Assembly: GCA_965230415.1 (NCBI GenBank)
Contig: CBDDKZ010000005.1
Coordinates: forward strand, 4,216,001 to 4,280,000
Source of the DNA: CBDDKZ01 sp965230415
GTDB lineage: Bacteria; Bacteroidota; Bacteroidia; Cytophagales; JAAEPT01
Direction of reading: 5' to 3'
Length of the DNA: 64,000 nucleotides
This document shows positions 36,872-45,612 of this stretch, piece by piece. Each line of letters begins with the position of its first letter. Positions within the stretch are counted from its first letter, which is position 1. The translations under genes and the position numbers were made by a program. The notes under the pieces were generated by a model. The model searched no databases and was not told the origin of the DNA. It worked only from the letters and a program-made list of their open reading frames with translations.

Positions 36872-39280
36872 ATGAAACTCAACATGAAATCCAACATGAA
36901 ACCCAAAATCATATTAGCTCTGTTCTTTTCAATGGTTTCCATCCAGTTGTTTGCTCAAGAGTTCACACAGACCGTAAAAGGAACTATTATAGACAAGGAG
37001 GGAGCTTACCCTATCCCCATGGTAACAGTTCAAATAATTAGTACCTCAGATACCGTTTCTACTACCACAGATTTAGATGGAATTTTTAAAGTGGAAAATG
37101 TTCCCGTTGGTCGCATCACACTCATTGCAAATTCGATTGGTTATGAAACCAGTGTGCTGTCAAATCTTGAGCTAAGCACTGGTAAACAGCTACAGGTTCA
37201 AATAAAAATGAGCGAAGAGCTTGTTCAATTAAAAGGAATAACGATCAATGTCAATAAATCCGATAAACGAAATGCCAATAACAAATTTGCCGGAGCGTCG
37301 ACCAGAAAATTTACCGTTGAAGAAGCCCAGCGAGCTCCCGGAGCTTTGCAGGATGTTTCCAGAATGGCGGCGAATTTTGCAGGTGTGCAAAGTAATAATG
37401 ATGCTTCTAACGATATTGTTATTCGCGGGAACAGCCCATTTTTTGTGCTGTGGAGAATGGAAGAAGTAGATATTCCAAACCCCAATCACTTTGGCTCTTT
37501 GGGATCTACGGGAGGGGCTGTGAGTATGCTCAACACCAACTACCTCCTCGATTCGGATTTCATGACAGGGGCATTTTCAGCGGGGTACGGAAATGCACTA
37601 TCAGGTGTTTTTGACTTGAAACTGAGAACAGGTAATACAGAGAAGTTTGAATTCCTCGGACAAGTAGGGTTTAACGGATTTGAAGGTGGCATAGAAGGGC
37701 CGATTTCAAAAAAGAATAACAGTTCGTTTTATGCCGGCTATCGTTATTCTACTTTAGGCCTTTTAGGCAATATTGGACTTGATATTGGTACCGGAACTGC
37801 GGTACCTTATTACCAGGACGCGAACTTTAATATTAATTTGCCGACAAAAAAAGCGGGGAAGTTTACGCTTTTTGGTTTTGGCGGACGTAGTAACATTGAG
37901 TTTAAAAATTCAGATCGACCTGAAGAAGAAAGAACAGATGATTTTTATTCCAATGGTCAGGATATTGTTTTTGAGACTCAAACAGCGGCTCTTGGGCTCA
38001 AACATATCATCTTCTTAAATGATAAAAGCTATGTTAAAACGGTAGTTTCTGAAACTTACATGGATAATATTACCAATGTTGACTCCATTACGCCAGACGA
38101 CAATCTTCAACACCTCTTCGGCCAAAATAGCAGGCAGGCAACTACCAGTATTCATTCTTACCTCAATAAAAAGATTGATAGTAAGAATCTTGTACGTGTG
38201 GGTGGAATTTATGCTTTGACAAGCTTTAGATTTACAGATAGTGTCTATTTAGCTCGAGCGAATGAATTTTTTAAATTGAGAAACGACAAAGGCACAACTT
38301 CGGTAGCGCAGTTTTATGCCAACTACCAACATAAATTTTCTAAAAAGCTGAAAATAAATGCGGGTATTCACACGATGTATGCTGCGCTCAACAACAAAAT
38401 TGTTCCGGAACCCAGGGTAGGAATTATCTACGACCCTAATAAGCGCTGGGAATTTTTGGCTTCCTACGGACATCATAGTCAGCAGGCGCCTTTGACCATC
38501 CTATTTACGAGAGCGGAGCAAGCAGACGGAACAGGAGTATTGGCCAATACCAAATTAGATTTTATCAAATCACACCATGTCGTGCTTGGCGCGCGCAGAG
38601 CGCTTGGTGAGCACGCTTATTTTAAAACAGAAGCCTACTACCAGTATCATTACGATGTATTGAGCGACCTGGAGTCATCGTCTTTTTCTATTCTTAATTT
38701 TGGTTCTTTTGATTTCACTACCCCCGATTATATGACGAATGAAGGAGTAGGAAGGTCGTATGGTTTGGAAGCTACGCTTGAACGTTACCTCGATAATGGT
38801 TATTACTTCATGGGGACCGGAACACTTTTTCAGTCAGAATATAAAGGGAGTGATAATGAATGGCGCAATACGGCGTTTAATACGCAGTACATTACCAATG
38901 CCGTGGCGGGCAAAGATATTTGGTTAAAGGACAGTAAAAAAGGAACAAAACGAAGAGTTACCCTGGACGCCAAACTAAATGTGTCCGGTGGGAAATATTA
39001 TACACCTTTGGATGAAGAAGCCTCACTAGCAGCAGACAATGCGGTATATATGGAAGAAGAAGCTTTTAGTATGAAGTTTAAACCATATATTCGATTGGAT
39101 ATAAAATTGGGGTTTGTGAAAAACGCCAAGCGCGTAACCGAAGTATTTGCACTGGATATTCAAAACCTGACTAATCGGGAAAATCCTTACTTTCGCGTAT
39201 ACAATAGAGCAGAAAATAGCGTAGAAACAATTAATCAAATAGGAATATTCCCTATGCTATTGTATAAAGTGACATTTTAA
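36872..39280 (+). CDS. TonB-dependent outer-membrane receptor
   Basis: Several starts are possible. I use the ATG at 36872 (MKLNMKSN), with a TTG six codons upstream and two further ATGs within 30 bp as alternatives. A signal peptide ends at LFAQEF. Then come a carboxypeptidase-regulatory-like domain (about 30-115: VKGTIIDKEGAYPIPMVTV), a plug domain with IVIRGNSPFFVLWRMEEVDIPNPNHF, and a beta-barrel to the C-terminal FPMLLYKVTF. About 800 residues is shorter than SusC and typical of peptide or metal receptors in Bacteroidota. It is 5 bp upstream of the LytS-like sensor, so it probably shares its transcript. Confidence 0.85.
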   Translation: MKLNMKSNMKPKIILALFFSMVSIQLFAQEFTQTVKGTIIDKEGAYPIPMVTVQIISTSDTVSTTTDLDGIFKVENVPVGRITLIANSIGYETSVLSNLELSTGKQLQVQIKMSEELVQLKGITINVNKSDKRNANNKFAGASTRKFTVEEAQRAPGALQDVSRMAANFAGVQSNNDASNDIVIRGNSPFFVLWRMEEVDIPNPNHFGSLGSTGGAVSMLNTNYLLDSDFMTGAFSAGYGNALSGVFDLKLRTGNTEKFEFLGQVGFNGFEGGIEGPISKKNNSSFYAGYRYSTLGLLGNIGLDIGTGTAVPYYQDANFNINLPTKKAGKFTLFGFGGRSNIEFKNSDRPEEERTDDFYSNGQDIVFETQTAALGLKHIIFLNDKSYVKTVVSETYMDNITNVDSITPDDNLQHLFGQNSRQATTSIHSYLNKKIDSKNLVRVGGIYALTSFRFTDSVYLARANEFFKLRNDKGTTSVAQFYANYQHKFSKKLKINAGIHTMYAALNNKIVPEPRVGIIYDPNKRWEFLASYGHHSQQAPLTILFTRAEQADGTGVLANTKLDFIKSHHVVLGARRALGEHAYFKTEAYYQYHYDVLSDLESSSFSILNFGSFDFTTPDYMTNEGVGRSYGLEATLERYLDNGYYFMGTGTLFQSEYKGSDNEWRNTAFNTQYITNAVAGKDIWLKDSKKGTKRRVTLDAKLNVSGGKYYTPLDEEASLAADNAVYMEEEAFSMKFKPYIRLDIKLGFVKNAKRVTEVFALDIQNLTNRENPYFRVYNRAENSVETINQIGIFPMLLYKVTF

Positions 39281-39285
39281 TACAG

Positions 39286-40323
39286 ATGAAGCATCTATTT
39301 AAGGCTACAAAATGGTACCTTGTTGCTGGGGTTATCTTATTCTTATTCCTCATCATTTTTGGTACCAAACGATACAGTGGACAGGCGACTATTATATTGG
39401 ACTTTGCATTCACAGTAATTGTAACGGTATTGATTGCTATTGTTCAAACCAGGCTCTATGACAAACTATCAGGTCGTATTTCCTATGAAAAAGGAATACC
39501 CAGGCGTATTATCTTACTGATACTAATTTTTACGTGTTCATTAATAGTGTCTATGACCATATTAGTCTTTATACTGCATCATGCCACTAATTTTTTCTTC
39601 CCGATGTATTGTCATGATGATATGACCTTTACTGAAAAATTAAAACATAGTATGGGAAATGGGCTGGCGATGAATACCATCATCATTCTTTTTGTGGAGG
39701 CCGCAGATCTTTTCAAAAACTGGAAAAGTTCCTTAATCAGGGCCGAACGTCTGGAAAAGGAAAAAGTCAGCGCTGAATTAAATGCCCTCAAAAGTCAGGT
39801 GAATCCGCATTTTTTATTCAATAGCTTAAATGTATTGACTGCCGTAATGCATGAGGACATACCGAAAGCAGAGCGGTATATCCAAAATTTTTCTAAGCTA
39901 TACCGCTATGTACTAAATGTGAAAGATAAAAGTTTTGTTCCCCTAAAGGATGAAATGGCGCTGGCAGCGAATTATATCAGCCTGCAGAAAGAACGATTTG
40001 GTGATGCTTTTTCTTTTTCCTCAAATAGCGTAGCTGTTGAGCAATACCATATTCCCCCGTTGTGTGTGCATGAGTTACTGGAGAATGCCTTAAAGCACAA
40101 TAAGTTGAGCATTGAGCACCCATTGCACATTGAAGTATTCACTGAAAATAACTTTATTGTGGTCAAAAATAATTATAATCCCTTACAAACGGTTGAGAGT
40201 AGTAATTTAACAGGACAGGAAAACATCATTAAAAGGTATGCGTTTCTTCAACTTAAAAAACCGGAGTTTCGGATCGTTGAGGGTTATTATTTTGCACGAT
40301 TACAATTACTGGAAGAAGAATGA
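39286..40323 (+). CDS. LytS/YehU-type sensor histidine kinase
   Basis: A 345-residue membrane kinase: four hydrophobic helices in the first about 150 residues, then a helical linker (ERLEKEKVSAELNALKSQ) and the His_kinase signature NPHFLFNSLN with the phospho-acceptor His 175. The ATP-binding region is divergent: IPPLCVHELLENALKHNKL carries the N box, but the usual G box is reduced. Its stop overlaps the response regulator start by 4 bp. Together with the TonB receptor just upstream, this looks like a sensor for the receptor's ligand or for envelope state. Confidence 0.85.
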   Translation: MKHLFKATKWYLVAGVILFLFLIIFGTKRYSGQATIILDFAFTVIVTVLIAIVQTRLYDKLSGRISYEKGIPRRIILLILIFTCSLIVSMTILVFILHHATNFFFPMYCHDDMTFTEKLKHSMGNGLAMNTIIILFVEAADLFKNWKSSLIRAERLEKEKVSAELNALKSQVNPHFLFNSLNVLTAVMHEDIPKAERYIQNFSKLYRYVLNVKDKSFVPLKDEMALAANYISLQKERFGDAFSFSSNSVAVEQYHIPPLCVHELLENALKHNKLSIEHPLHIEVFTENNFIVVKNNYNPLQTVESSNLTGQENIIKRYAFLQLKKPEFRIVEGYYFARLQLLEEE

Positions 40324-41078
40324 GTCTTAAAGTAGCCATTATCGAAGACGAATCTCATGCCCGGAGTGAGTTAATTCGGAAGTTGAAAAATGTGAATCCC
40401 TCCATTGTGGTTACAGATGAGATTGTATCCGTTGAACAGGGAATACAAAAAGTCCCGCAGCTGGAGGTAGACGTCATTTTTTGTGATATTCGCCTGTCAG
40501 ATGGCTTAAGTTTTGAGATTTTTGAACAGGTAAGCTGCCATATTCCTGTCATATTTACTACGGCTTATGACGAGTATGCCTTAAAAGCTTTTGAGGTGAA
40601 TAGCATCGATTACCTGTTAAAGCCGATTGAGCACGACGCTTTAGTGAACGCAATCGATAAACATCAACTATTTAGTGAACAAGTAGCACAATCGATCACA
40701 AATGCGGCCGAATTTTATAAAAGTAAAGGCACGGCAGCGCTTCGAAGTTTCTTTGTCCAGGAGGGAGATAAGGTGAAAGTGCTAAAGATAGAGAAGGTCG
40801 CTTATTTTTTCGCTGAAGGAAAATACGTGTTTTTAACTACATGGGATAAAAAACAGCATCTTGTTGATTACAACCTGAGTCAATTAATAGAATTGTTGGA
40901 CAACACCTTATTCTGCAAAATCAACCGGCAGTTTATCATCCATTTAGATGCCATTGCCGACATTATTCCGCAAGCAAAAAGCAAACTGCGATTGACGCTC
41001 AACCCTTCAACAAAAAAGGAAGTAATTGTGAGCTCGGAGCGCTCAGCAGAAGTGAAATCCTGGTTGCAGGGGATATAG
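40320..41078 (+). CDS. LytTR-family response regulator
   Basis: A 252-residue two-domain regulator. The receiver domain (1-120) has the acidic pair in IIEDES, phospho-acceptor Asp 56 in FCDIRLSDG, and the conserved Lys in YLLKPIEH. The LytTR DNA-binding domain (about 145-250) is recognisable from KVLKIEKVAYFFAEGKYVFL, FCKINRQFIIHLDAI and VSSERSAEVKSWL. It is the partner of the sensor kinase encoded just upstream, with overlapping codons. Target sites were not identified. Confidence 0.9.
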   Translation: MSLKVAIIEDESHARSELIRKLKNVNPSIVVTDEIVSVEQGIQKVPQLEVDVIFCDIRLSDGLSFEIFEQVSCHIPVIFTTAYDEYALKAFEVNSIDYLLKPIEHDALVNAIDKHQLFSEQVAQSITNAAEFYKSKGTAALRSFFVQEGDKVKVLKIEKVAYFFAEGKYVFLTTWDKKQHLVDYNLSQLIELLDNTLFCKINRQFIIHLDAIADIIPQAKSKLRLTLNPSTKKEVIVSSERSAEVKSWLQGI

Positions 41079-41179
41079 GGCGTGCAGGGATTTTTACAAA
41101 CGGATTTCTATGAGCCAATCGAATATATGAACTACGATATACTGGATTTTGTTATATTTGTTAAAAGACGGATTAAATA

Positions 41180-41386
41180 ATGGATAATTTAAGCCTTTAT
41201 ACTCAGATAAATAGCTTACCTCCAAATTTACGACAAGAGGTGCGTGATTTTGTTGAATTTTTAAAATTGAAAGAAGACAAAAACAATACATCAAACAAGT
41301 CAAGAAAGTTTGGTCAACTTAAAGGGAAATTAAGCATTTCGGCAGATTTTGATGCTCCGCTGGATGATTTTGAGCAGTATATGTAA
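41180..41386 (+). CDS. DUF2281-type antitoxin
   Basis: A 68-residue protein with an N-terminal helix, YTQINSLPPNLRQEVRDFVE, and a C-terminal tail, RKFGQLKGKLSISADFDAPL and DFEQYM, as in the DUF2281 antitoxins that accompany PIN toxins. In these the tail carries the FGxxKGxxxxxxDFDxPL motif that docks into the toxin. The stop overlaps the toxin start (TAATGA) by one base. It probably represses its own promoter. Confidence 0.85.
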   Translation: MDNLSLYTQINSLPPNLRQEVRDFVEFLKLKEDKNNTSNKSRKFGQLKGKLSISADFDAPLDDFEQYM

Positions 41387-41778
41387 TGAGTAAATCATAC
41401 CTGCTTGATACGCATACATTGTTGTGGTTTTTGTCAGGAGACAAATCGATCTCCGGCGAAGTTAGAAGTATAATATGTTCCGCCTCTAACAAATGCTATA
41501 TCAGTATAGCATCCTTATGGGAAATGGCCATTAAAATCAAATTAGGCAAACTGTCATTAGCTGTCGAATTCGAAGAAATAGCAAATGCCCTCTACGAGAA
41601 TGATATTCAAATAATGCAAATTACCTTCGATCATATCCTTGAATTAATGAGGTTGGAAGAAGTCCATAGAGATCCATTTGATCGAATAATTATTTCGACA
41701 GCAAAACATGAAAAAATACCTGTAATCTCAAGAGATATTAATTTTTCACGATATACAGCATTAGAAGTGATTTGGTAG
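41386..41778 (+). CDS. PIN-domain toxin (VapC-like)
   Basis: A 130-residue PIN-domain ribonuclease. Acidic metal ligands are visible at LDTHTLLWFL (Asp 8), in SIASLWEMAIKIKLGK (the conserved Glu) and near the end in RDPFDRIIISTAKHE (Asp), with VISRDINFSRY completing the site. It is predicted to cut RNA and stop growth when not bound by the antitoxin encoded just upstream. Confidence 0.9.
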   Translation: MSKSYLLDTHTLLWFLSGDKSISGEVRSIICSASNKCYISIASLWEMAIKIKLGKLSLAVEFEEIANALYENDIQIMQITFDHILELMRLEEVHRDPFDRIIISTAKHEKIPVISRDINFSRYTALEVIW

Positions 41779-41807
41779 AAATTTCCTAATGCGAAATATA
41801 AAACCAT

Positions 41808-41918
41808 ATGGCAACCGGAGGTTGGCAAGAATTACTGTTTGGAAATAAACGCCTTTCAGATCTTATTTCTACGTTGAAGCATGATAAAAAGAGAAGATGG
41901 AGCAAAGAGATTTATTAA
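41808..41918 (+). CDS. Possible 36-residue protein
   Basis: A small frame starting MATGGWQELLFGNKRLSDL, with a basic C terminus (KHDKKRRWSKEIY). It overlaps the next gene's start by 22 bp in another frame. It could be a short leader peptide or a chance frame. No family recognised. Confidence 0.3.
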   Translation: MATGGWQELLFGNKRLSDLISTLKHDKKRRWSKEIY

Positions 41919-42312
41919 AAGATCAAATTGAGCAGTTAAGAAAGGTTTTGGCTAAAGTGCTGTCAGATTTTGCAGGATTAAAATCGAAAGGTAATGTTGC
42001 TCTGGGAATTGAAGTTTCAAATGAATGTTTACAAAGTGAAATCGATATCGACATTGAAAAATTAATAAACCTTACTAAGCAAGAATTAAAGGAATATCTG
42101 AAAGCTCGCAAATTGACGGCAGAACATTTGGAGATTTTATCTCTGAATACCTGAAAGAAATGGAGATTTCAAAAAACGAGATTAATAAAAACGAAGCGCA
42201 ATTATATTTAGGAAAAGCCATAGCGCTTTTAAATATCGCTGACGAAATTTCTGAAACTATTTCTTTCGTAAGAATTGATAAGAAAGCGAAAATAGAAGAC
42301 CTGTTGCAATAA
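41897..42312 (+). pseudogene. Small coiled-coil protein split by a probable frameshift
   Basis: The first frame (41897-42154, 85 residues, MEQRDLLKDQIEQLRKVLAK) stops soon after KLTAEHLEIL. In a shifted frame the next 50 codons continue without a break (GDFISEYLKEMEISKNEIN, then NEAQLYLGKAIALLNIADE) to a stop at 42312. Both halves are helical and of similar base composition, so I read them as one gene of about 138 codons broken near 42125-42150. Alternatively the second half is a separate 50-residue protein from the ATG at 42160. Family and function are not recognised. Confidence 0.5.
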
Positions 42313-42318
42313 ATAGTA

Positions 42319-43050
42319 TCAATTCTTTTTCAACTTAAATAGCAGGAAGAGCGGAATTCTTTTTCTTCTTACATATTCTTCTTCATTTTCAAAATTCAGT
42401 TTCATTGGTTTTGACTCTCTCAATTCCACAATCTCCAAATTTGCACTCCTTATTATCTTCCAATATTCTTCCAATGTTTTATGGTATTTTACCACTTTCT
42501 TACCATGCCAGTTGTTTATGCGTTCACCGGAATCAAAATAATTGTCTACTACCCAACTTCCTCTTTTCGCACTTTTATCATAAGATTCATAGTTACTTGT
42601 AATTATTGGGTGTTCTATTGAAAATATAAATTCTCCATTATCTTTTAATCCGGCGCTTACTTTTTCAAACAAGGAATCCAAATCTTCGATATAGTGAAGT
42701 ACCAATCTTGAAATCACAATATCATATGTTTCTTGTAGGCTTATATTTTCGAGGTCAGCTATTTTTATTTCGGCATTATAACCCACAAGATTTTCGCTGG
42801 CCAAACCTGCCATCTTTTGAGATCCATCTATTCCAAGATAATATGCTGCACCTTTTTTTAATAAATCAATTCCGTGTTCACCATCTCCGCAACCCAGGTC
42901 CAATATTTTTTTTCCTGAAAGATCTCCTAACCATTCGTCAATGATTGGTTGCTCGATTAATTCATTTGGAGAATCACCTTTTTTTCTTCTTTGATGGTAT
43001 TTCTCAAAAAAATCGGCATCATCATATGCCAGATAACCAGTATAGTCCAT
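42319..43050 (-). CDS. Class I SAM-dependent methyltransferase
   Basis: I start at the ATG at 43050 (MDYTGYLAYDD). A start 8 codons earlier would add a very basic leader. Motif I, KKILDLGCGDGEHG, and motif II, YYLGIDGSQKM, with the acidic residue in IKIADLENI, show a Rossmann methyltransferase. The FEKYHQRR start and ISRLVLHYIEDL (post-motif II) resemble the UbiE/Methyltransf_11 group. The methyl acceptor is unknown. It lies convergent with the split gene, 6 bp apart. Confidence 0.85.
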   Translation of the reverse strand: MDYTGYLAYDDADFFEKYHQRRKKGDSPNELIEQPIIDEWLGDLSGKKILDLGCGDGEHGIDLLKKGAAYYLGIDGSQKMAGLASENLVGYNAEIKIADLENISLQETYDIVISRLVLHYIEDLDSLFEKVSAGLKDNGEFIFSIEHPIITSNYESYDKSAKRGSWVVDNYFDSGERINNWHGKKVVKYHKTLEEYWKIIRSANLEIVELRESKPMKLNFENEEEYVRRKRIPLFLLFKLKKN

Positions 43051-43165
43051 TTTCTTTTTTTGTTGCCTATGCACCGGAGCTTATATGTTTTTATGGCTTC
43101 AAAGTAGCAAAAGATTCCCGATTTGGGAAATGTATTCTTGAGCATTTTGTTAAATAGTTAAGTGC

Positions 43166-43555
43166 TTAATCGATTACTTTTTCCAAGTGCCAGATCTTCG
43201 AAACGATCTGCCATCCCTCTTCTCCGTTCACAAAGCCCAGGTGGTCAACAAATACATTGTGATGTGTTCTGATTCTTATTTTTACCGTGGCGCAAGAAGG
43301 CGATAAGTAATCAATCAATAAAATTTCTGTTTCAGGATCCTGTCCCTTGCTGGCCGGCGACACTCTGCCCGCGACATCTTTACTAAAACTGCTTATGGAC
43401 TCCACAAAAACACTTCCTTTATCGACATCAAATAAGCTGGAGCTTTTGTGAAACACCTTGTTGAGTAATTCGGTGTCGCAGTAATAAAGTGCGTCGAAGT
43501 AAGTTTGTACAGCATCTAGTAAATCGGCAGTTGCATTCTTTTTATCGTTTTCCAT
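43166..43555 (-). CDS. NTF2-like / putative lumazine-binding family protein
   Basis: The start is taken at the ATG at 43555 (MENDKKNATADLL), as the eight codons before it are only basic and hydrophobic. The about 130-residue protein has the cone-shaped NTF2 pattern: helices TADLLDAVQTYFDALYYCDT and LNKVFHKSSSLFDV, then beta strands AGRVSP, ETEILLIDYLSPSCATVKI and a final HLGFVNGEEGWQIVSKIWH. Many such proteins are small-molecule enzymes or binding subunits. It is divergent from the LysR gene, which probably controls it. Confidence 0.75.
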   Translation of the reverse strand: MENDKKNATADLLDAVQTYFDALYYCDTELLNKVFHKSSSLFDVDKGSVFVESISSFSKDVAGRVSPASKGQDPETEILLIDYLSPSCATVKIRIRTHHNVFVDHLGFVNGEEGWQIVSKIWHLEKVID

Positions 43556-43688
43556 GACAGTTAATTTTTTTTTTATCAAAAGTAGCTTGAAAATTGTGCC
43601 GTTGTAATTCCTGAAGTTGAGCTTTATTAATTGTTGCTTGAAATTTTCTCAAATAGGCGCTAATTACAAATTCGTACCTTTGTGAAGT

Positions 43689-44579
43689 ATGGAGATCAAA
43701 TATTTTAGGCTCATAAAGACTATCGCGGAAGAAGGTAGTATTGCCAATTCGGCTGAAAAGCTATTTTTGACCCAATCGGCATTAAGTCACCAATTAAGGG
43801 AACTGGAAGAACGATTGGGCTTTAAGGTTTTTCTCAGAACTCGAAATAGATGGGAGTTGACAGATGAAGGTGATGAATTATACAAACTGGGGAATACCAT
43901 CCTTGAAAACATTGAAAAAGGCTTTCAACATATTGAGCAATTGCGAAGCGGCTCCGCAGGTACGATTAAAGTGAGTACCGAGTGTTACAGTTTTTACCAG
44001 GGTCTTTCCGCTTTTATACAAAAAATGGGACTGTTATATCCAAAAATTGACGTTAATTTAATTTTGGAAGCCACACACCAGCCGATACCAAAAATTTTAT
44101 CCAACGAAATAGACATAGCCATAGTTACTTCAAAACCTGAAAATGAAGCTTTGTCAAGCATTGAAATTTTCGAAGATGAGATTTTTGCCATTATGCACCG
44201 CGAGAACAGCCTGAACAATGCCGGGTTTTTAGAAGCCAATCATTTTTCGCACACCCATTTAATCATCCACTCTTTTCCTCTGGAAACGGTCTCTGTCTAT
44301 GAACAATTTTTAAAACCGAATAAAATAACACCGGAAAAGATTTCCGCTATTCCGCTTACGGAAGTTGCTTTAGAAATGGTAAACGCCAATATGGGGATCA
44401 TGTGCATGCCTAAATGGGCGCTAAAATCGTTTCAGTTGTCTGACGAGCTGGTTTTTAAGCGAATTGGCAGCAATGGCTTAAAAAGGACACATCATTTGGT
44501 CTTTCGTAAATCGGATAAATCAAAGAAGTACTTTAATGATTTTATTTCAAATTTTGAAGCTGATTTTTCGGAGCTTTGA
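43689..44579 (+). CDS. LysR-family transcriptional regulator
   Basis: A 296-residue LTTR: the N-terminal winged helix-turn-helix (FRLIKTIAEEGSIANSAEKL, LTQSALSHQLRELEERLG, RNRWELTDEGDEL) and the periplasmic-binding-protein-like effector domain from about 90 to 290. It is divergent from the NTF2-like gene across 133 bp, the standard arrangement for an LTTR and its target. The effector is unknown. Its 3' end faces the repeat element at 44646-44750. Confidence 0.9.
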   Translation: MEIKYFRLIKTIAEEGSIANSAEKLFLTQSALSHQLRELEERLGFKVFLRTRNRWELTDEGDELYKLGNTILENIEKGFQHIEQLRSGSAGTIKVSTECYSFYQGLSAFIQKMGLLYPKIDVNLILEATHQPIPKILSNEIDIAIVTSKPENEALSSIEIFEDEIFAIMHRENSLNNAGFLEANHFSHTHLIIHSFPLETVSVYEQFLKPNKITPEKISAIPLTEVALEMVNANMGIMCMPKWALKSFQLSDELVFKRIGSNGLKRTHHLVFRKSDKSKKYFNDFISNFEADFSEL

Positions 44580-44645
44580 GCGGTTTACAGCGGTGTGTTT
44601 TTTTGCGAGTTTACGTTTTTGGGGAAGTATGCCAGGGTACCTTTT

Positions 44646-44750
44646 GGCAATTCCGAAGTACTTTGGGATTACGGGTATTTCAGATGAACACAAGCCTTTT
44701 TGTGCAAGGGATGCCCTATGGGGTCTCATTTTATGTTGCAAGGTGTATTT
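44646..44750 (-). repeat. Cassette-type element, copy D (truncated)
   Basis: Read on the minus strand it begins ACACCTTGCAACATAAAATG, then CCCCATAGGG, directly at the antitoxin stop. It later contains CCCAAAGTACTTCGGAATTG, matching copy A at 60471-60674. The far end with the CGCC/GTTGT motif is missing, probably lost where the LysR gene now ends. See also copies at 61634 and 62431. Confidence 0.6.
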
Positions 44751-44983
44751 TACACAGAAGAATTAAATTTCAAGCTTCCTCCCACAGCTCTTAGCACTTT
44801 CAGAATAGTTTCAAATTGCGTTTTTGCATTTTTAGAAAGGGCTTTATAGAGGCTAGGTCTACTCATTCCTGTTTCCTCAGCTATTTTGGTCATTCCAATA
44901 GCTTTGGCTGCATGCCCTAATGCAACTGTATTTTCATTTGAATCACCTTCTTCTAAAACAGCGTTCAAATATTCTTGAATCAT
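44750..44983 (-). CDS. Truncated HigA-like addiction module antidote, no toxin partner
   Basis: A 77-residue protein matching the C-terminal three quarters of the small addiction-module antidote family (TIGR02684-like): EYLNAVLEEGD, ALGHAAKAIGMTKIAEETGMSRPSLYKALS (the helix-turn-helix) and FETILKVLRAVGGSLKF. The usual N terminus of about 20 residues before the MIQEYLNA segment is missing, and a stop codon lies directly before the ATG. The toxin gene that normally precedes it is absent, and a group II intron remnant lies only 62 bp upstream. The gene is probably a relic, though the HTH is intact. Confidence 0.7.
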   Translation of the reverse strand: MIQEYLNAVLEEGDSNENTVALGHAAKAIGMTKIAEETGMSRPSLYKALSKNAKTQFETILKVLRAVGGSLKFNSSV

Positions 44984-45044
44984 TTAACCTTTTCCGAAAC
45001 GGGTCTTAATTCGTTGTACCTATGCTGAAGCTTCGGCGCAAGCA

Positions 45045-45089
45045 TGTGAGAGGTTTAGGGGTGAAATTCCCCTTTACCTACTCGACTGT
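45045..45089 (+). mobile_element. 45-bp copy of the group II intron 3' end
   Basis: These 45 bases are identical to 58070-58114, that is the base of domain V, all of domain VI (AGGGGTGAAATTCCCCT stem, then CTACTCGAC) and three bases of 3' exon (TGT). Upstream similarity ends abruptly before domain V. It is the footprint of a lost or 5'-truncated intron copy, sitting between the truncated antitoxin and a membrane-protein gene. Confidence 0.85.
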
Positions 45090-45095
45090 GTATAG

Positions 45096-45611
45096 TTATT
45101 TTTTGATTTCATTTTCTACATCCATCAATTTCAGTTCTTTATGATAAGCTTCAATTCTTGAGTGTGCAGTTCCGTCAACTAAAAGTATGACTGTTAACAT
45201 GGCAATGGTTGTAATGCTAATTGCTCTCCAATTTGGTGTATTAACGAACAGAATTAATAATGCTGCTACGATAATCATAATTGGAATTACTTTAAATACA
45301 ACTGTATATTCCTTTAATGTACTTTCTGAACGTTCCATTTCGGATTGGTAAAAAGCAGATGCATCGGTATTAAAGTCATTTTCAAATTGTTTAACTCTTT
45401 GAATATTTGTGTAGTTAAGACCGATACCAATTATTAAAAGTAATATACCTGCCACCAAGGTCGGAATGATATAAGCCTTTGCTAAATCCGTTTTACCTAA
45501 CTGCCAAAATCCAACACTCACGATTAAAAATAAAATTGCAAAGAGTATAAAGAAACGTGTTGAGAAGACTTCGGCTTTTGCCCATTCTGTCGTTAATTTT
45601 AATAGTTCCAT
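45096..45611 (-). CDS. Unknown four-helix membrane protein
   Basis: A 171-residue integral membrane protein: helices at about 19-39, 47-66, 107-124 and 129-147, separated by a soluble loop (VKQFENDFNTDASAFYQSEM). No family is recognised with confidence. It follows the AraC-like regulator gene after one base and the SDR gene before that, so it is the last gene of a three-gene minus-strand operon. Confidence 0.65.
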   Translation of the reverse strand: MELLKLTTEWAKAEVFSTRFFILFAILFLIVSVGFWQLGKTDLAKAYIIPTLVAGILLLIIGIGLNYTNIQRVKQFENDFNTDASAFYQSEMERSESTLKEYTVVFKVIPIMIIVAALLILFVNTPNWRAISITTIAMLTVILLVDGTAHSRIEAYHKELKLMDVENEIKK

Positions 45612-45612
45612 T

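Noticed and set aside
44580..44766. Frames of 64-76 codons on both strands after the LysR gene
   Set aside because: They coincide with repeat copy D and give no recognisable protein.
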